From Mycobacterium sp. PSTR-4-N (GTDB lineage Bacteria > Actinomycetota > Actinomycetes > Mycobacteriales > Mycobacteriaceae), in the NCBI RefSeq assembly GCF_022348085.1, contig NZ_JAKRFN010000001.1:434001-498000 (forward strand): 64,000 bases of DNA. Direction: 5' to 3'. Shown piece by piece: positions 35,820-44,077 of the stretch. The notes beneath the pieces were generated by a model. It did no database searches. It was not told the origin of the DNA and saw only the letters and a list, made by a program, of their open reading frames with translations. A program made the translations under genes and the position numbers. The first letter of the stretch is position 1, and every line of letters begins with the position of its first letter.

Positions 35820-36170
35820 TCAGGTCAGCGCGTCGATCAACTCACCGACGGTGTGCGCGGCTTCCACCGGGTGGCGCATCCGCCCGTCTCGGTTGACCGT
35901 GTAGTTGTTGCGACGGCCGACCTTCGACTTGGTGACGTATCCGTCGGCGATGAGGTCGGCGAGGATCGTCTGGACCGACCGTTCGGTGATGCCGATCAGC
36001 ACGCTCAACTCGCGTGCGGTCAGCGACTGCCCCTGCGCGAGACAGAGAAGCACGTGCCCGTGATTGGTCAAAAACGTCCACGTCCGCGCCGACGGTGCGA
36101 CGTCGGCGACGGGAGGGGCTGCCGCCACATGCGGTGCCACCTTGCCAGGGCTTCTCCGTGAGGCGGGCAT
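35820..36170 (-). CDS. Winged-helix (MarR/ArsR-like) transcriptional regulator, divergent to the DAB operon
   Basis: This protein of about 116 residues is a compact winged-helix DNA-binding domain: TNHGHVLLCLAQGQSLTARE, the recognition region LIGITERSVQTILADLIADG, then a wing with YVTKSKVGRRNNYTV and a short HPVEAAHTVGELIDAL tail. No obvious metal-binding Cys/His pair is present. The start is uncertain: ATG 36170 gives the domain plus about 25 residues, while a GTG at 36224 would extend it. It faces dabB across 100 bp, where tandem acgtaat repeats overlap the promoter, so it is the obvious candidate regulator of the carbon-uptake operon (inference). Confidence 0.75.
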   Translation of the reverse strand: MPASRRSPGKVAPHVAAAPPVADVAPSARTWTFLTNHGHVLLCLAQGQSLTARELSVLIGITERSVQTILADLIADGYVTKSKVGRRNNYTVNRDGRMRHPVEAAHTVGELIDALT

Positions 36171-36236
36171 CGGCCACAGCATAGGTGATGCACAGAGCAC
36201 GGTTCGGCATTTGACCTCCGTCACAATTTACGAAGC

Positions 36237-36273
36237 TTGACACGCGATACGTAATACACGTAATTTACTTCGC
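36237..36273 (+). promoter_or_regulatory. Sigma-A promoter of dabB with tandem operator-like repeats; transcript probably leaderless
   Basis: TTGACA (36237-36242), 18 bp, TAATTT (36261-36266). The dabB ATG at 36274 begins 7 bp after the -10, at the expected transcription start, and no ribosome-binding site precedes it. The repeat acgtaat occurs at 36249-36255 and 36258-36264 (9-bp period), overlapping the -10 like an operator. Confidence 0.7.
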
Positions 36274-37677
36274 ATGTCTGATGCACTCGCGACTTCGGCC
36301 CTGGCGGCGCTGATCGTCGTCCCCGCCCTCGTGGCTGCGGTCGCCGCGATCGTGGGGCGTCGCGCCCCGCGCGTCGTCGCACGCCTCGGAACCGCCACTG
36401 CGACGGCCGGACTGGTGATCGCCATCGTGAACGCGCCGATGGCACAGGACCATCTCGCGGCCGCGCTCCTGTTGCTGATCTTCGGAGTGTCCTCTGTCGC
36501 ACAAGGTTTCGCGGTGCGCTATCTGGCCGGCGATGATCGCGCCACGTGGTTCACCTGTGGCGCACTGCTTCTGACGTCAGCCGCCGCCGCGATGGCGTCG
36601 GCCACCACCTTCGTCGGGCTTGCCCTCGGTTGGACCGGGGTCGGTCTGGCGCTCTGCCTTCTGCTGGCCACCTACCGCGAGCTGCCGGCGGCCCGCGACG
36701 GGGTGCGGCGCACGGTACTGGCCTTCGCCGTCGGCGACGGTGCGCTGTGGCTCGCCGTGGCATTACACGAATTCGCCGGCGAGGCAGCACGTCCTGTGAT
36801 CGCGGTGCTCATCGTCGCCGCCGCCCTGTCCCGCTCCGCCCAGATCCCCTTCCATCGCTGGTTGCCGGCCACGCTGGCGGCGCCCACCCCGGTGTCGGCG
36901 CTGCTGCACGCCGGGGTGGTCAACGGCGGCGGTGTGCTGCTGGTGAAACTCAGCGCGCTCAACACTGCCCTGGCTGCCGGAATCGTCATCGCCGCCGGCT
37001 TGGCCTCGATGGCCTACGGCGCGGTGTTGATGCTCGTCCGGCCCGACATCAAAGGCGCACTTGCCTACTCGACGATGGCGCAGATGGGCTTCATGATGCT
37101 GACCTGCGGGCTCGGGCTGTGGGCCGCCGCGGTGATCCACCTGATGGGCCACGGCTTCTACAAGGCGACGCTGTTCCTGTCCTCCGGCTCGGCGATCGCC
37201 CGGCACCGCAGGCACCACGTTCTCGCTCCGCCGCGCGATCCCTCCCGGCCGCGACGCTGGAGCATCGCCGCCGGCGCGGCGCTGCTGCCACCGCTGGCCC
37301 TCGGCATCGGCGTGGTGCTGGTGCCGACCTGGCAGGAAGGACACGCCGCGGAACTCGCCCTTCTCGTCTTCGCCTGGGTGACCGGGTCGATCGCACTGTG
37401 GGGGTGGCTGCGCCGCCAACCCACGATCGGAGGCCTCGCCGGCGCGGCCGCACTGCTGGTACCGGCCGCGATCGCCTACGTCGCGGTGGTCAGCGTCCTC
37501 AGCCGGTACCTGCAACCGGCGCTGCCCGGGCCGGGCGCCTCGGCGGCCACGGTGTGGGCCGTGATCGCCGCCGCGCTGATCGTGCTGGGTGCCGTGGCCA
37601 GCCTGCGCGCCTCACCGCGGCTCTACACCCACGCACTGTCCGCAGGAACCCTTCACCCGACAGGAGCCCTTCGATGA
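36274..37677 (+). CDS. dabB: DabB: membrane subunit of DAB inorganic carbon transporter (NuoL/proton-conducting family)
   Basis: This 467-residue polytopic protein is of the complex I NuoL/Mrp antiporter family. In DAB systems it couples ion flux to the DabA subunit and so drives one-way conversion of CO2 to bicarbonate in the cytoplasm. Conserved text includes FHRWLPATLAAPTPVSALLHAG, DIKGALAYSTMAQMGFM and LMGHGFYKATLFL, which contains family Lys/His residues. About 13 hydrophobic segments are present. It is shorter than the best studied DabB (about 560 residues). The gene overlaps dabA (ATGA). The identification rests on this pairing; alone it could be any NuoL-like subunit. Confidence 0.88.
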   Translation: MSDALATSALAALIVVPALVAAVAAIVGRRAPRVVARLGTATATAGLVIAIVNAPMAQDHLAAALLLLIFGVSSVAQGFAVRYLAGDDRATWFTCGALLLTSAAAAMASATTFVGLALGWTGVGLALCLLLATYRELPAARDGVRRTVLAFAVGDGALWLAVALHEFAGEAARPVIAVLIVAAALSRSAQIPFHRWLPATLAAPTPVSALLHAGVVNGGGVLLVKLSALNTALAAGIVIAAGLASMAYGAVLMLVRPDIKGALAYSTMAQMGFMMLTCGLGLWAAAVIHLMGHGFYKATLFLSSGSAIARHRRHHVLAPPRDPSRPRRWSIAAGAALLPPLALGIGVVLVPTWQEGHAAELALLVFAWVTGSIALWGWLRRQPTIGGLAGAAALLVPAAIAYVAVVSVLSRYLQPALPGPGASAATVWAVIAAALIVLGAVASLRASPRLYTHALSAGTLHPTGALR

Positions 37678-40220
37678 CCACCGCTGTCGCCTCCCGGCGT
37701 GCCCAACTCCGCAGCGATATCCGGTTGGCCGCCCGCGCGCTGCCCACCCACTACCCGCTCGGCACCTTCATCGCGGTGAACCCGCTCGCCGGCTTGCAGA
37801 CCATGCCCTTCGAGCAGGCGGTGCGCCGTGCGAGCGACGTGTACGGAATGCGCGGCACGCTCTCCGAAGAGCTCTACCGGGCGCTGCACCGGCAGGGCCG
37901 CATCACCGACGCCGATCTCGACGCCGTGCTGATGCGACGTCACCCGAACCTGGCTGACGAGCCGGACCTGCAGCTGGCCGGGCGCACCATGACGGCGATC
38001 GAGCTGCTGCGGTCGGACCTGCTGCACGGTCAGACAGCGCCAGAACCGCTGCGCCGCTTCACCACTCACGCCGAGCGCATCTCGGCCCGGGTCGCCGCCG
38101 ACATCGACGCCCACGCCGCGACCTGGTGTGCCGCGTTCCTCGGCGGCGGGAGCTGGCCGATGCCGGGACGCGACAAGGGTTTCTACCCCGCATGGCGCGA
38201 TTTGGTCCGCACCGAACGGACGCTGCCGCGCGCTGTGCGCCGCCGGCTGACCGCGCTGCCCGAACGCGCCGACGACGCGGTCCTGCGCGCGCTCGACGCC
38301 CTGGGTGTCGGCGACGACGAGCGCGTCACCTACCTGCAGGCGCACCTGACCCGGTTACCGGGCTGGGCCGCCCACATCCAGTGGGGAGCCGACCGCGCCG
38401 CGGGTATCGACCTGCTGCAGTACCTGGCGATGCGGCTGAGTTACGAGGTCGCGTTCGTGCCGGAGCCGTCGCCCGCACCGGCGGACGAACCGCGCCGGTC
38501 GTCGACGCCCACCGCGCGCGACCGCGCCGCCCAGCTGCTGGCCACCTCGACCGGGGTCGCGATCCCGGAGAGTGACTTGACCGCGGCGGCACGGATTCTG
38601 GCCGCGATGCCGGTGGCCGCCCGGGCCATGGTGTGGCAGCAGGCGTTCGAGGCCCACTACCAGGACGGGCTGCTCACCGAGCTGGCCGACACGACGCCGT
38701 CCCCCCGGGCTGCGGCACACACTCAGCTGGTCACCTGCATCGACACCCGCTCGGAGGGGCTTCGCCGGCATCTCGAGAGCCGCGGCGATTACGAGACTTT
38801 CGGGTTCGCGGGATTCTTCGCAGTCGCGATCCGGTTCACCGGGTTGCTCGGCGGCGACTCTGCCGACCTCTGCCCGGTGCTGATCTCTCCCAACCACGAC
38901 GTCACCGAACACGCCGCGGCCGACCCGACGCGTGAGATCCGCGGTGCGACAGGGCTGGCCGCCGCCGAGACCGCGTTCCACACCGCCAAACAATCCCTGA
39001 CGGGGCCCTTCACGCTCGCCGAAGCGGCCGGTTGGCTCGCGGCGCCGCTGGCCGTGGCGAAGACCGCGGCGCCGGGCGCCGTCGGCAAGGTCCGCCACCG
39101 CCTGCGGAAGGTCATCGCGCCTCCGACGGCAACCGTGCTCGCGATCGACGGGATGCCGCTGGGCGAGCGAGTCCTGTTCGCGCAGACCGTACTGCAGTCG
39201 ATCGGGCTGGTCCGCGACTTCGGCCGCCTGCTGGTGCTGTGCGGGCATCACAGCACGACGGAGAACAACCCGTACCAGGCATCGCTGGACTGCGGCGCCT
39301 GCGGTGGGCAGGGCGGCGGGCCGAACGCGCGGACCGCGGCGCTGATCCTCAATGACCCCGCGGTGCGTGACGAATTGCGGGACAACGGAATCGACATCCC
39401 GACGCAGACTCTGGTCGTCGCCGCCGACCACGACACCGCCACCGACCGGGTCATGGTGCTCGACCATCATCTGATCCCGACGACCCATCGTGACGACATC
39501 ACCCGGCTGGAAGCCGACCTCGCCCATGCGGGTGAGGCGCTGGCCGCCGAGCGGTGCGCTGCGCTGCCCGGCGCCCCGCGTCGGCGAACGTCGGCCAGGG
39601 CCGCGCGCCATGTCACCGCGCGGTCGCTGGACTGGGCGCAGGTGTACCCCGAATGGGGACTGGCGGGAAACGCCGCGTTCATCATCGGCCCCCGAGCCAT
39701 CAGCACCGGAATCGACCTGCAGCGCCGCGCTTTCCTGCATTCCTACGACGCCGACGTCGATGTCGACGGCACCGCGCTGGAAACCATCATGACCGCACCG
39801 CTGGTGGTCGCGCAGTGGATCAACTGCCAGTACTACTTCTCGACGGTCGCACCCGATGCGTTCGGCGCGGGCAGCAAGACGATCCACAACGTCGTCGGCG
39901 ATGCCGGGGTGCTCTCCGGGCACGTCGGAGATCTACGCCTCGGCTTGCCCCGGCAGTCGGTTCGCTACGGCGACAAGCTGATTCATGAACCGCAACGTCT
40001 GCTCGCGGTGATCCAGGCTCCGCTGTCGCGCATCGACACCGTGATCGAGCGCAACCCGTTGCTGCGGCAACTGTTCGACAACGACTGGGTCACCCTCGCC
40101 GCGCGCGAGCACGCCCACGACAGCTGGCGTCGTCGCACCCGGACTGGTTGGCGCACGTGGCTCGACACGCGTGCAGCAACTCCACAAGACACCCCAGGAG
40201 ACAAGGAGATGATCCCGTGA
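37674..40220 (+). CDS. dabA: DabA: DUF2309 zinc-dependent, carbonic anhydrase-like subunit of DAB transporter
   Basis: This 848-residue protein is of the DUF2309/DabA family, the cytoplasmic partner of DabB. The zinc site proposed for Halothiobacillus DabA (C351, D353, H524, C539) is matched by C355 and D357 in VTCIDTRSEG, H525 in LCGHHSTTENN and C540 in LDCGACGG. The N terminus (HYPLGTFIAVNPLAG) and AGNAAFIIGPR near the C terminus are family hallmarks. It has no signal peptide or membrane helices. The start overlaps the dabB stop, as in known dabBA operons. The expected role is to raise cytosolic bicarbonate, which carboxylases such as AccA3 consume. Confidence 0.92.
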   Translation: MTTAVASRRAQLRSDIRLAARALPTHYPLGTFIAVNPLAGLQTMPFEQAVRRASDVYGMRGTLSEELYRALHRQGRITDADLDAVLMRRHPNLADEPDLQLAGRTMTAIELLRSDLLHGQTAPEPLRRFTTHAERISARVAADIDAHAATWCAAFLGGGSWPMPGRDKGFYPAWRDLVRTERTLPRAVRRRLTALPERADDAVLRALDALGVGDDERVTYLQAHLTRLPGWAAHIQWGADRAAGIDLLQYLAMRLSYEVAFVPEPSPAPADEPRRSSTPTARDRAAQLLATSTGVAIPESDLTAAARILAAMPVAARAMVWQQAFEAHYQDGLLTELADTTPSPRAAAHTQLVTCIDTRSEGLRRHLESRGDYETFGFAGFFAVAIRFTGLLGGDSADLCPVLISPNHDVTEHAAADPTREIRGATGLAAAETAFHTAKQSLTGPFTLAEAAGWLAAPLAVAKTAAPGAVGKVRHRLRKVIAPPTATVLAIDGMPLGERVLFAQTVLQSIGLVRDFGRLLVLCGHHSTTENNPYQASLDCGACGGQGGGPNARTAALILNDPAVRDELRDNGIDIPTQTLVVAADHDTATDRVMVLDHHLIPTTHRDDITRLEADLAHAGEALAAERCAALPGAPRRRTSARAARHVTARSLDWAQVYPEWGLAGNAAFIIGPRAISTGIDLQRRAFLHSYDADVDVDGTALETIMTAPLVVAQWINCQYYFSTVAPDAFGAGSKTIHNVVGDAGVLSGHVGDLRLGLPRQSVRYGDKLIHEPQRLLAVIQAPLSRIDTVIERNPLLRQLFDNDWVTLAAREHAHDSWRRRTRTGWRTWLDTRAATPQDTPGDKEMIP

Positions 40221-40552
40221 CACCCTCTACGACACCCAACGCCCTCACCCGGATGACCAAAGTCGAGGTCGTCGTCTCCGGACAGGACGCCGCAGCGGTG
40301 CGGGACTTGATCGCCGGTGCCGGCGCCACCGGTTTCACCAGCCTGTCCGGAGTCTCCGGCCTCGGCCACCACGGCTACCACCAGGGCCGGCTGCTGTTCA
40401 ACCAGCAGGCGACCCTCGAACTGATCATCACCGTGGTGCCCGACGACAAGGTCGAGGCGCTGCTCGCCGGACTACGCCGACTCCTCGACTCCTCCCCCGG
40501 CGTGCTGTTCGTGACCGAGACCTACGTCAGCCGCCCCGAGTACTTCAGCTGA
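40217..40552 (+). CDS. PII-superfamily regulatory protein of the DAB operon
   Basis: This 111-residue protein has the PII fold: first strand TKVEVVVSG, then VRDLIAGAGATGFTSLSGV, a T-loop region with GLGHHGYHQGR, and second half LELIITVVPDDKVEALLAGL followed by PGVLFVTETYVSRPEYF. The T-loop lacks the Tyr of GlnB, so it is not a classical nitrogen regulator. PII-like proteins near bicarbonate transporters (for example CPII and SbtB) bind adenine nucleotides and sometimes bicarbonate and adjust transport. The GTG start overlaps the dabA stop (GTGA). A role in gating DabAB is inferred. Confidence 0.8.
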   Translation: MTPSTTPNALTRMTKVEVVVSGQDAAAVRDLIAGAGATGFTSLSGVSGLGHHGYHQGRLLFNQQATLELIITVVPDDKVEALLAGLRRLLDSSPGVLFVTETYVSRPEYFS

Positions 40553-40578
40553 GAAACCCACGAAAGGAAAAGAACGAC

Positions 40579-41163
40579 ATGGCACACGACACCACGGACG
40601 CGACGACCGTCTGGCAGAAACTGAAGGCCGGGGTACCCGCACCCGGCGACGGACCGGTCGCGGCGGTGTTCCGCTGCGCCGACGCCGGTATCAGCAGCGA
40701 GACCGTGTTCGGCCAGTCCGCCGGCGCGCTGCTGGACGTCAGCACCTGGGGGCACACCGTCGACACCAGCGTGCTGGCCAGCCTCGAGTACGCGGTCGAG
40801 GCGCTGGGCGTCCCGCTCGTGGTGGTGCTGGGCCACGACGACTGCCCCGCGATGACCGCCGCGCTGCGGGCATGGCAACAGGCCCAACTCCCCGACGGCG
40901 CGATGCGCAGCGCCGTCGAGCATGCGCTGCTGTCGGTCGTGCGGCGCGGCGCCGCAGCCGATTCCGTCGAGTCGGTGGCCTCAGCCCACATCGTCGAGAC
41001 CGGCCTGGGCCTCACGCAGCGCTCCCCGGCGTTGGCCCGCAGGGTAGATCGCGGCGAATGCGGCATCGTCTGCGCAACCGTGAACCCCTCCGACGGAGCG
41101 ATCCGGGTGCACGCGACGCTCGGCGTCGAGGAAACCAACGGCGTTCTGGTGGAGATGGTTTGA
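40579..41163 (+). CDS. Beta-carbonic anhydrase-like protein lacking the catalytic Arg
   Basis: This 194-residue protein is of the beta-carbonic anhydrase family. Candidate zinc ligands are kept: C33 and D35 in FRCADAG, and H86 and C89 in GHDDCPA. However, the Asp-Arg dyad (CxDxR) is broken: Gly37 stands where Arg is expected, and the RNAGN loop is replaced by STWGH. CO2 hydration may therefore be weak or absent. The SLEYAVEALGVPLVVVLGH core is otherwise well kept. It follows the PII-like gene by 26 bp with a GAAAGGAAAAG ribosome-binding region. Possibilities are a bicarbonate sensor, a DabA partner or a modified enzyme. Confidence 0.85.
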   Translation: MAHDTTDATTVWQKLKAGVPAPGDGPVAAVFRCADAGISSETVFGQSAGALLDVSTWGHTVDTSVLASLEYAVEALGVPLVVVLGHDDCPAMTAALRAWQQAQLPDGAMRSAVEHALLSVVRRGAAADSVESVASAHIVETGLGLTQRSPALARRVDRGECGIVCATVNPSDGAIRVHATLGVEETNGVLVEMV

Positions 41164-41204
41164 CGCCGGGGCGTGGTTCGGGCGGGGGCTGGGTGTACTG
41201 ACAG

Positions 41205-41573
41205 CTACGCCACGGCGAGGACGGCGGTGGTCGCCATCAGGACGATCAGCGTCCACCCGGCCACCTGCCAGGCCCACCATGCCGGCGTCTCGCGCTGCAC
41301 CCGCGCCCCGCGCAGCAGGGCCACCGCGCCACCCACCAGCAGGATGAGGGGCGCGCCGACGACGGCGCCTGCCTGTTGTGGAGCGCCGCAGGCGACTGCG
41401 TCGATGGTGGAGCCGGTGCAGGTGCTCATCCACAGTGACGCCGTGAGGAGGAACAGCAGACCCGCCGCCGCGAAACCGAGCCCGGTGCGCACGGCGTCGC
41501 GCACACCACGATCCGCCACTCGGTCGGCGTAACCGATGCCCGACCGGCGCTCGTGGCCCGACAGGTCCGTCAT
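41205..41573 (-). CDS. Small membrane protein, three helices
   Basis: This 122-residue protein has a hydrophilic N terminus followed by three hydrophobic segments: VRTGLGFAAAGLLFLLTASLW, APLILLVGGAVALL and AWQVAGWTLIVLMATTAVLAV. Two Cys lie in the first extracytoplasmic loop (STCTGSTIDAVACGAP), which could form a disulfide. The ATG at 41573 was chosen to begin just before the first conserved-looking segment. M. tuberculosis has a small membrane protein (Rv3289c) at the equivalent place next to lat, but homology was not established here. The function is unknown. Confidence 0.7.
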   Translation of the reverse strand: MTDLSGHERRSGIGYADRVADRGVRDAVRTGLGFAAAGLLFLLTASLWMSTCTGSTIDAVACGAPQQAGAVVGAPLILLVGGAVALLRGARVQRETPAWWAWQVAGWTLIVLMATTAVLAVA

Positions 41574-41652
41574 GGGATCGTGACTTCCCAGTGATCTGCA
41601 CTGGTAAACGTCGGTGGGCCGCCGTGTCACCGCCGCTGTTTACGATCCGGTG

Positions 41653-42213
41653 GTGACGCGGACTCGGTGGCGCCTGGCGGGCGCGCTCGGTATCGCCGCC
41701 GGAGTCGGCGCGGCGCTGTCGGGTGTGTCCCCGTGGTGGTGTCTGTTCATCGCGATCGCCGCACCGCTGGTGCCCGGGTTCGTCGCGGCCGTCGTTGTCG
41801 GCGCGGCCACCCCGGGCGCCCGGGAGACCCATGCCCGAGACGAGATGTCGGGCACCGAGTTCGAGGATTACGTGGCCCGCATCGCACGCTCGGTCGGGGT
41901 GCCGGTAATCATGACACCGCTCTCCGGCGACTGGGGCGTCGACCTGATCGTCGGGCACCGGCCCTATCGCCTCGCGGTGCAGTGCAAACGGCAGTCACGC
42001 CCGGTCGGCACCGGCGCCGTCCAAGAGGTGGTGGCGGGCGCGCCGATGCAGGACTGCACACGCACCATGGTCGTCACCAACCACCAGTTCACCCCTGCGG
42101 CACGGAAACTCGCCGAGCTTCACGGGTGCGAGCTGGTGGGTGGGGACGAGCTCCCGCGGCTGCGCTCGACGATCCGCCGGCTCACCCGGCCGATCGAACC
42201 GACATCGACCTGA
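41653..42213 (+). CDS. Membrane-anchored Mrr-like nuclease domain protein
   Basis: This protein of about 186 residues has two N-terminal hydrophobic helices (LAGALGIAAGVGAALSGV and CLFIAIAAPLVPGFVAAVVVG). A restriction-endonuclease-like Mrr_cat domain follows, with the PD-(D/E)xK-type residues D in GDWGVDLIV and QCK in AVQCKRQSRPVG; MVVTNHQFTPAA is the next conserved strand. Membrane-bound Mrr proteins may act on DNA near the envelope or in defence. No methylase gene is adjacent. The start is uncertain: GTG 41650, 41653 or 41614. The 3' end overlaps lat by 32 bp tail to tail. Confidence 0.78.
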   Translation: MTRTRWRLAGALGIAAGVGAALSGVSPWWCLFIAIAAPLVPGFVAAVVVGAATPGARETHARDEMSGTEFEDYVARIARSVGVPVIMTPLSGDWGVDLIVGHRPYRLAVQCKRQSRPVGTGAVQEVVAGAPMQDCTRTMVVTNHQFTPAARKLAELHGCELVGGDELPRLRSTIRRLTRPIEPTST

Positions 42214-43534
42214 GCACCGCGCGCACCGCGTCGACCGCGGCGTCGATCTCCCCGCGCGACACCGTCAGCGCCGGCCGGAACCGGACACTGTCGGCTCCGC
42301 ACCCGAGCATGATCACCCCGGCATCCCAGAGCTGGGCCACCAACGTGTCCCGCAGCTCCGCCCCCGGCAGGCTGAACGCACACATCAGGCCGCGCCCGCG
42401 CACGTCGCGAACCAGCGCGGGAAACGCGGCCGCCACCTCGTCCAGACGCTCGAGCAGATAGCGACCGTTGTCGGCGGCGCGCTCGAAGAGCCCCTCGGCT
42501 TCGATGACCTCGAGGATGCGGCGCGAGCGCACCATGTCCACGAGGTTGCCGCCCCACGTGGAGTTGATCCGCGAGCTCACCGCGAACACGTTGTCGGCCA
42601 CCTCGTCGACACGGCCGCCTGCCATCACGCCGCACACCTGCGTCTTCTTGCCGAACGCCACCACGTCGGGCTGCACCCCCAATTGCTGGTAGGCCCAGGC
42701 TGTTCCGGTGATCCCGCAGCCGGTCTGCACCTCGTCGAAGATCAGCAACGCGTCGAACTCGTCGCACAGCGCACGCATCGCGGCGAAGAACTGTGGCCGG
42801 ATGTGTCGATCGCCGCCCTCGCCCTGGATCGGCTCGGCGATGAAGCAGGCGATGTCGTGCGGCGCGGCCTCGAACGCGGCCCGGGCCTGGCGCAGCGATT
42901 CGGCCTCCAGCGCTTCGACGTCGGCCCCTGCCCGCAGGTAAGGCGCGTCGATCCGGGGCCAGTCGAACTTCGGGAAGCGCGCGACCTTGTTGGGATCGGT
43001 GTTGGTCAACGACATCGTGTACCCGCTGCGGCCGTGGAAGGCGCCGCGCAGATGCAGCACCTTGGTGCCCAGTTCCGGGTCGCGACCGTGCGCCTGGTTG
43101 TGCCGGCTCTTCCAGTCGAACGCGACCTTGAGCGCGTTCTCGACGGCCAGCGCCCCACCGTCGACGAAGAACAGGTGCGGCAGCGCCGGGTCGCCGAGAA
43201 CGCGGGCGAATGTCTCCACGAAGCGGGCCATCGGCACGCTGTAGACGTCGGAGTTGCTCGGCTTGTTCAGCGCGGCCGCGGTCAGCTCCGCGCGGAACTG
43301 CTCGTCGTCGGCCAGGGCCGGATGGTTCATGCCCAGCGCCGACGACGCGAAGAACGTGAACATGTCCAGATAGCCGCGACCGGACCGCGCGTCGATCAGA
43401 TAGGACCCTCGCGAACGCTCGACGTCGAGCACGAGGTCCAGCCCGTCGGCCAGGATGCTGCGAGCCAGCACCGGGCGGACGTCATCGGGGGTGATCCGGG
43501 ACGCGACAGCGGGAGCCGCCAGAACATCGGTCAT
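42182..43534 (-). CDS. lat: L-lysine 6-aminotransferase Lat
   Basis: This 450-residue PLP-dependent enzyme moves the epsilon-amino group of L-lysine to 2-oxoglutarate, giving 2-aminoadipate semialdehyde (which cyclises to piperideine-6-carboxylate). The PLP Lys is in FGKKTQVCG (K296 or K297); AEPIQGEGGDRH and FDEVQTGCG are family motifs. It matches M. tuberculosis Lat (Rv3290c). It lies 49 bp downstream of lrpA, and its product is used by Pcd, encoded divergently from lrpA. In mycobacteria lat is strongly induced in starvation under LrpA control. Confidence 0.95.
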   Translation of the reverse strand: MTDVLAAPAVASRITPDDVRPVLARSILADGLDLVLDVERSRGSYLIDARSGRGYLDMFTFFASSALGMNHPALADDEQFRAELTAAALNKPSNSDVYSVPMARFVETFARVLGDPALPHLFFVDGGALAVENALKVAFDWKSRHNQAHGRDPELGTKVLHLRGAFHGRSGYTMSLTNTDPNKVARFPKFDWPRIDAPYLRAGADVEALEAESLRQARAAFEAAPHDIACFIAEPIQGEGGDRHIRPQFFAAMRALCDEFDALLIFDEVQTGCGITGTAWAYQQLGVQPDVVAFGKKTQVCGVMAGGRVDEVADNVFAVSSRINSTWGGNLVDMVRSRRILEVIEAEGLFERAADNGRYLLERLDEVAAAFPALVRDVRGRGLMCAFSLPGAELRDTLVAQLWDAGVIMLGCGADSVRFRPALTVSRGEIDAAVDAVRAVLRSMSVRSAG

Positions 43535-43583
43535 GGCGGAATCCTAACGGAATTTTTCCCGTTTGCACCAGTCTTGACCGTGA

Positions 43584-44054
43584 CTAGTCCGGTATGAAGC
43601 GCCTGTCGCTATAAAATTTATGTAAGATGATCGTGCTGCGGGTCTTGACGTCGGCCGCGGTGCGGATGCGTTGCAGCAGGCCTTCCAGCGCCCGGGCCGA
43701 CTTCACGTGGACCAGCAGCACATAGTTGTCGTCACCGGCCACCGAGTAGCACGCCTCGATTTCGGAGATGTGTTCCAGTCGGGCGGGGGCGTCGTCGGGT
43801 TGCGACGGATCGAGAGGGGTGATGGCCACGAACGCCGACAGCATGTTGCCGACCGCCTCGGGATTGATCCGGGCGGTGTATCCGGTCACCACGCCTCGCG
43901 ATTCCAGCCGGCGCACCCGCGACTGCACCGCCGACACCGACAGCCCCGCGGTCGCCGCCAGATGCGCCAGGGTGGCGCGCCCGTCGGAGACGAGTTCGCG
44001 GACCAGCACACGGTCGATCTCGTCGAGCGGCTGGCATTCGTCGGGCCCGGTCAT
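43584..44054 (-). CDS. lrpA: Lrp/AsnC-family regulator LrpA
   Basis: This 156-residue feast/famine regulator has the N-terminal helix-turn-helix LAATAGLSVSAVQSRVRRLE and a C-terminal RAM domain (LSAFVAITPLDPSQPDDAPA, CYSVAGDDNYVLLVHV). It is very close to M. tuberculosis LrpA (Rv3291c), whose effector ligands are amino acids including lysine. It is divergent from the small ORF-pcd unit with only 23 bp between starts, and directly upstream of lat. It is therefore placed to control both halves of the lysine degradation route. Confidence 0.94.
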   Translation of the reverse strand: MTGPDECQPLDEIDRVLVRELVSDGRATLAHLAATAGLSVSAVQSRVRRLESRGVVTGYTARINPEAVGNMLSAFVAITPLDPSQPDDAPARLEHISEIEACYSVAGDDNYVLLVHVKSARALEGLLQRIRTAADVKTRSTIILHKFYSDRRFIPD

Positions 44055-44077
44055 GGCCGCACTGTATCGGAGGACCC

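Noticed and set aside
36546..37673. In-frame extension upstream of dabA that would start at 36546
   Set aside because: It lies within dabB in another frame and is Arg-rich nonsense; the dabA start at 37674 matches the family and the ATGA overlap.
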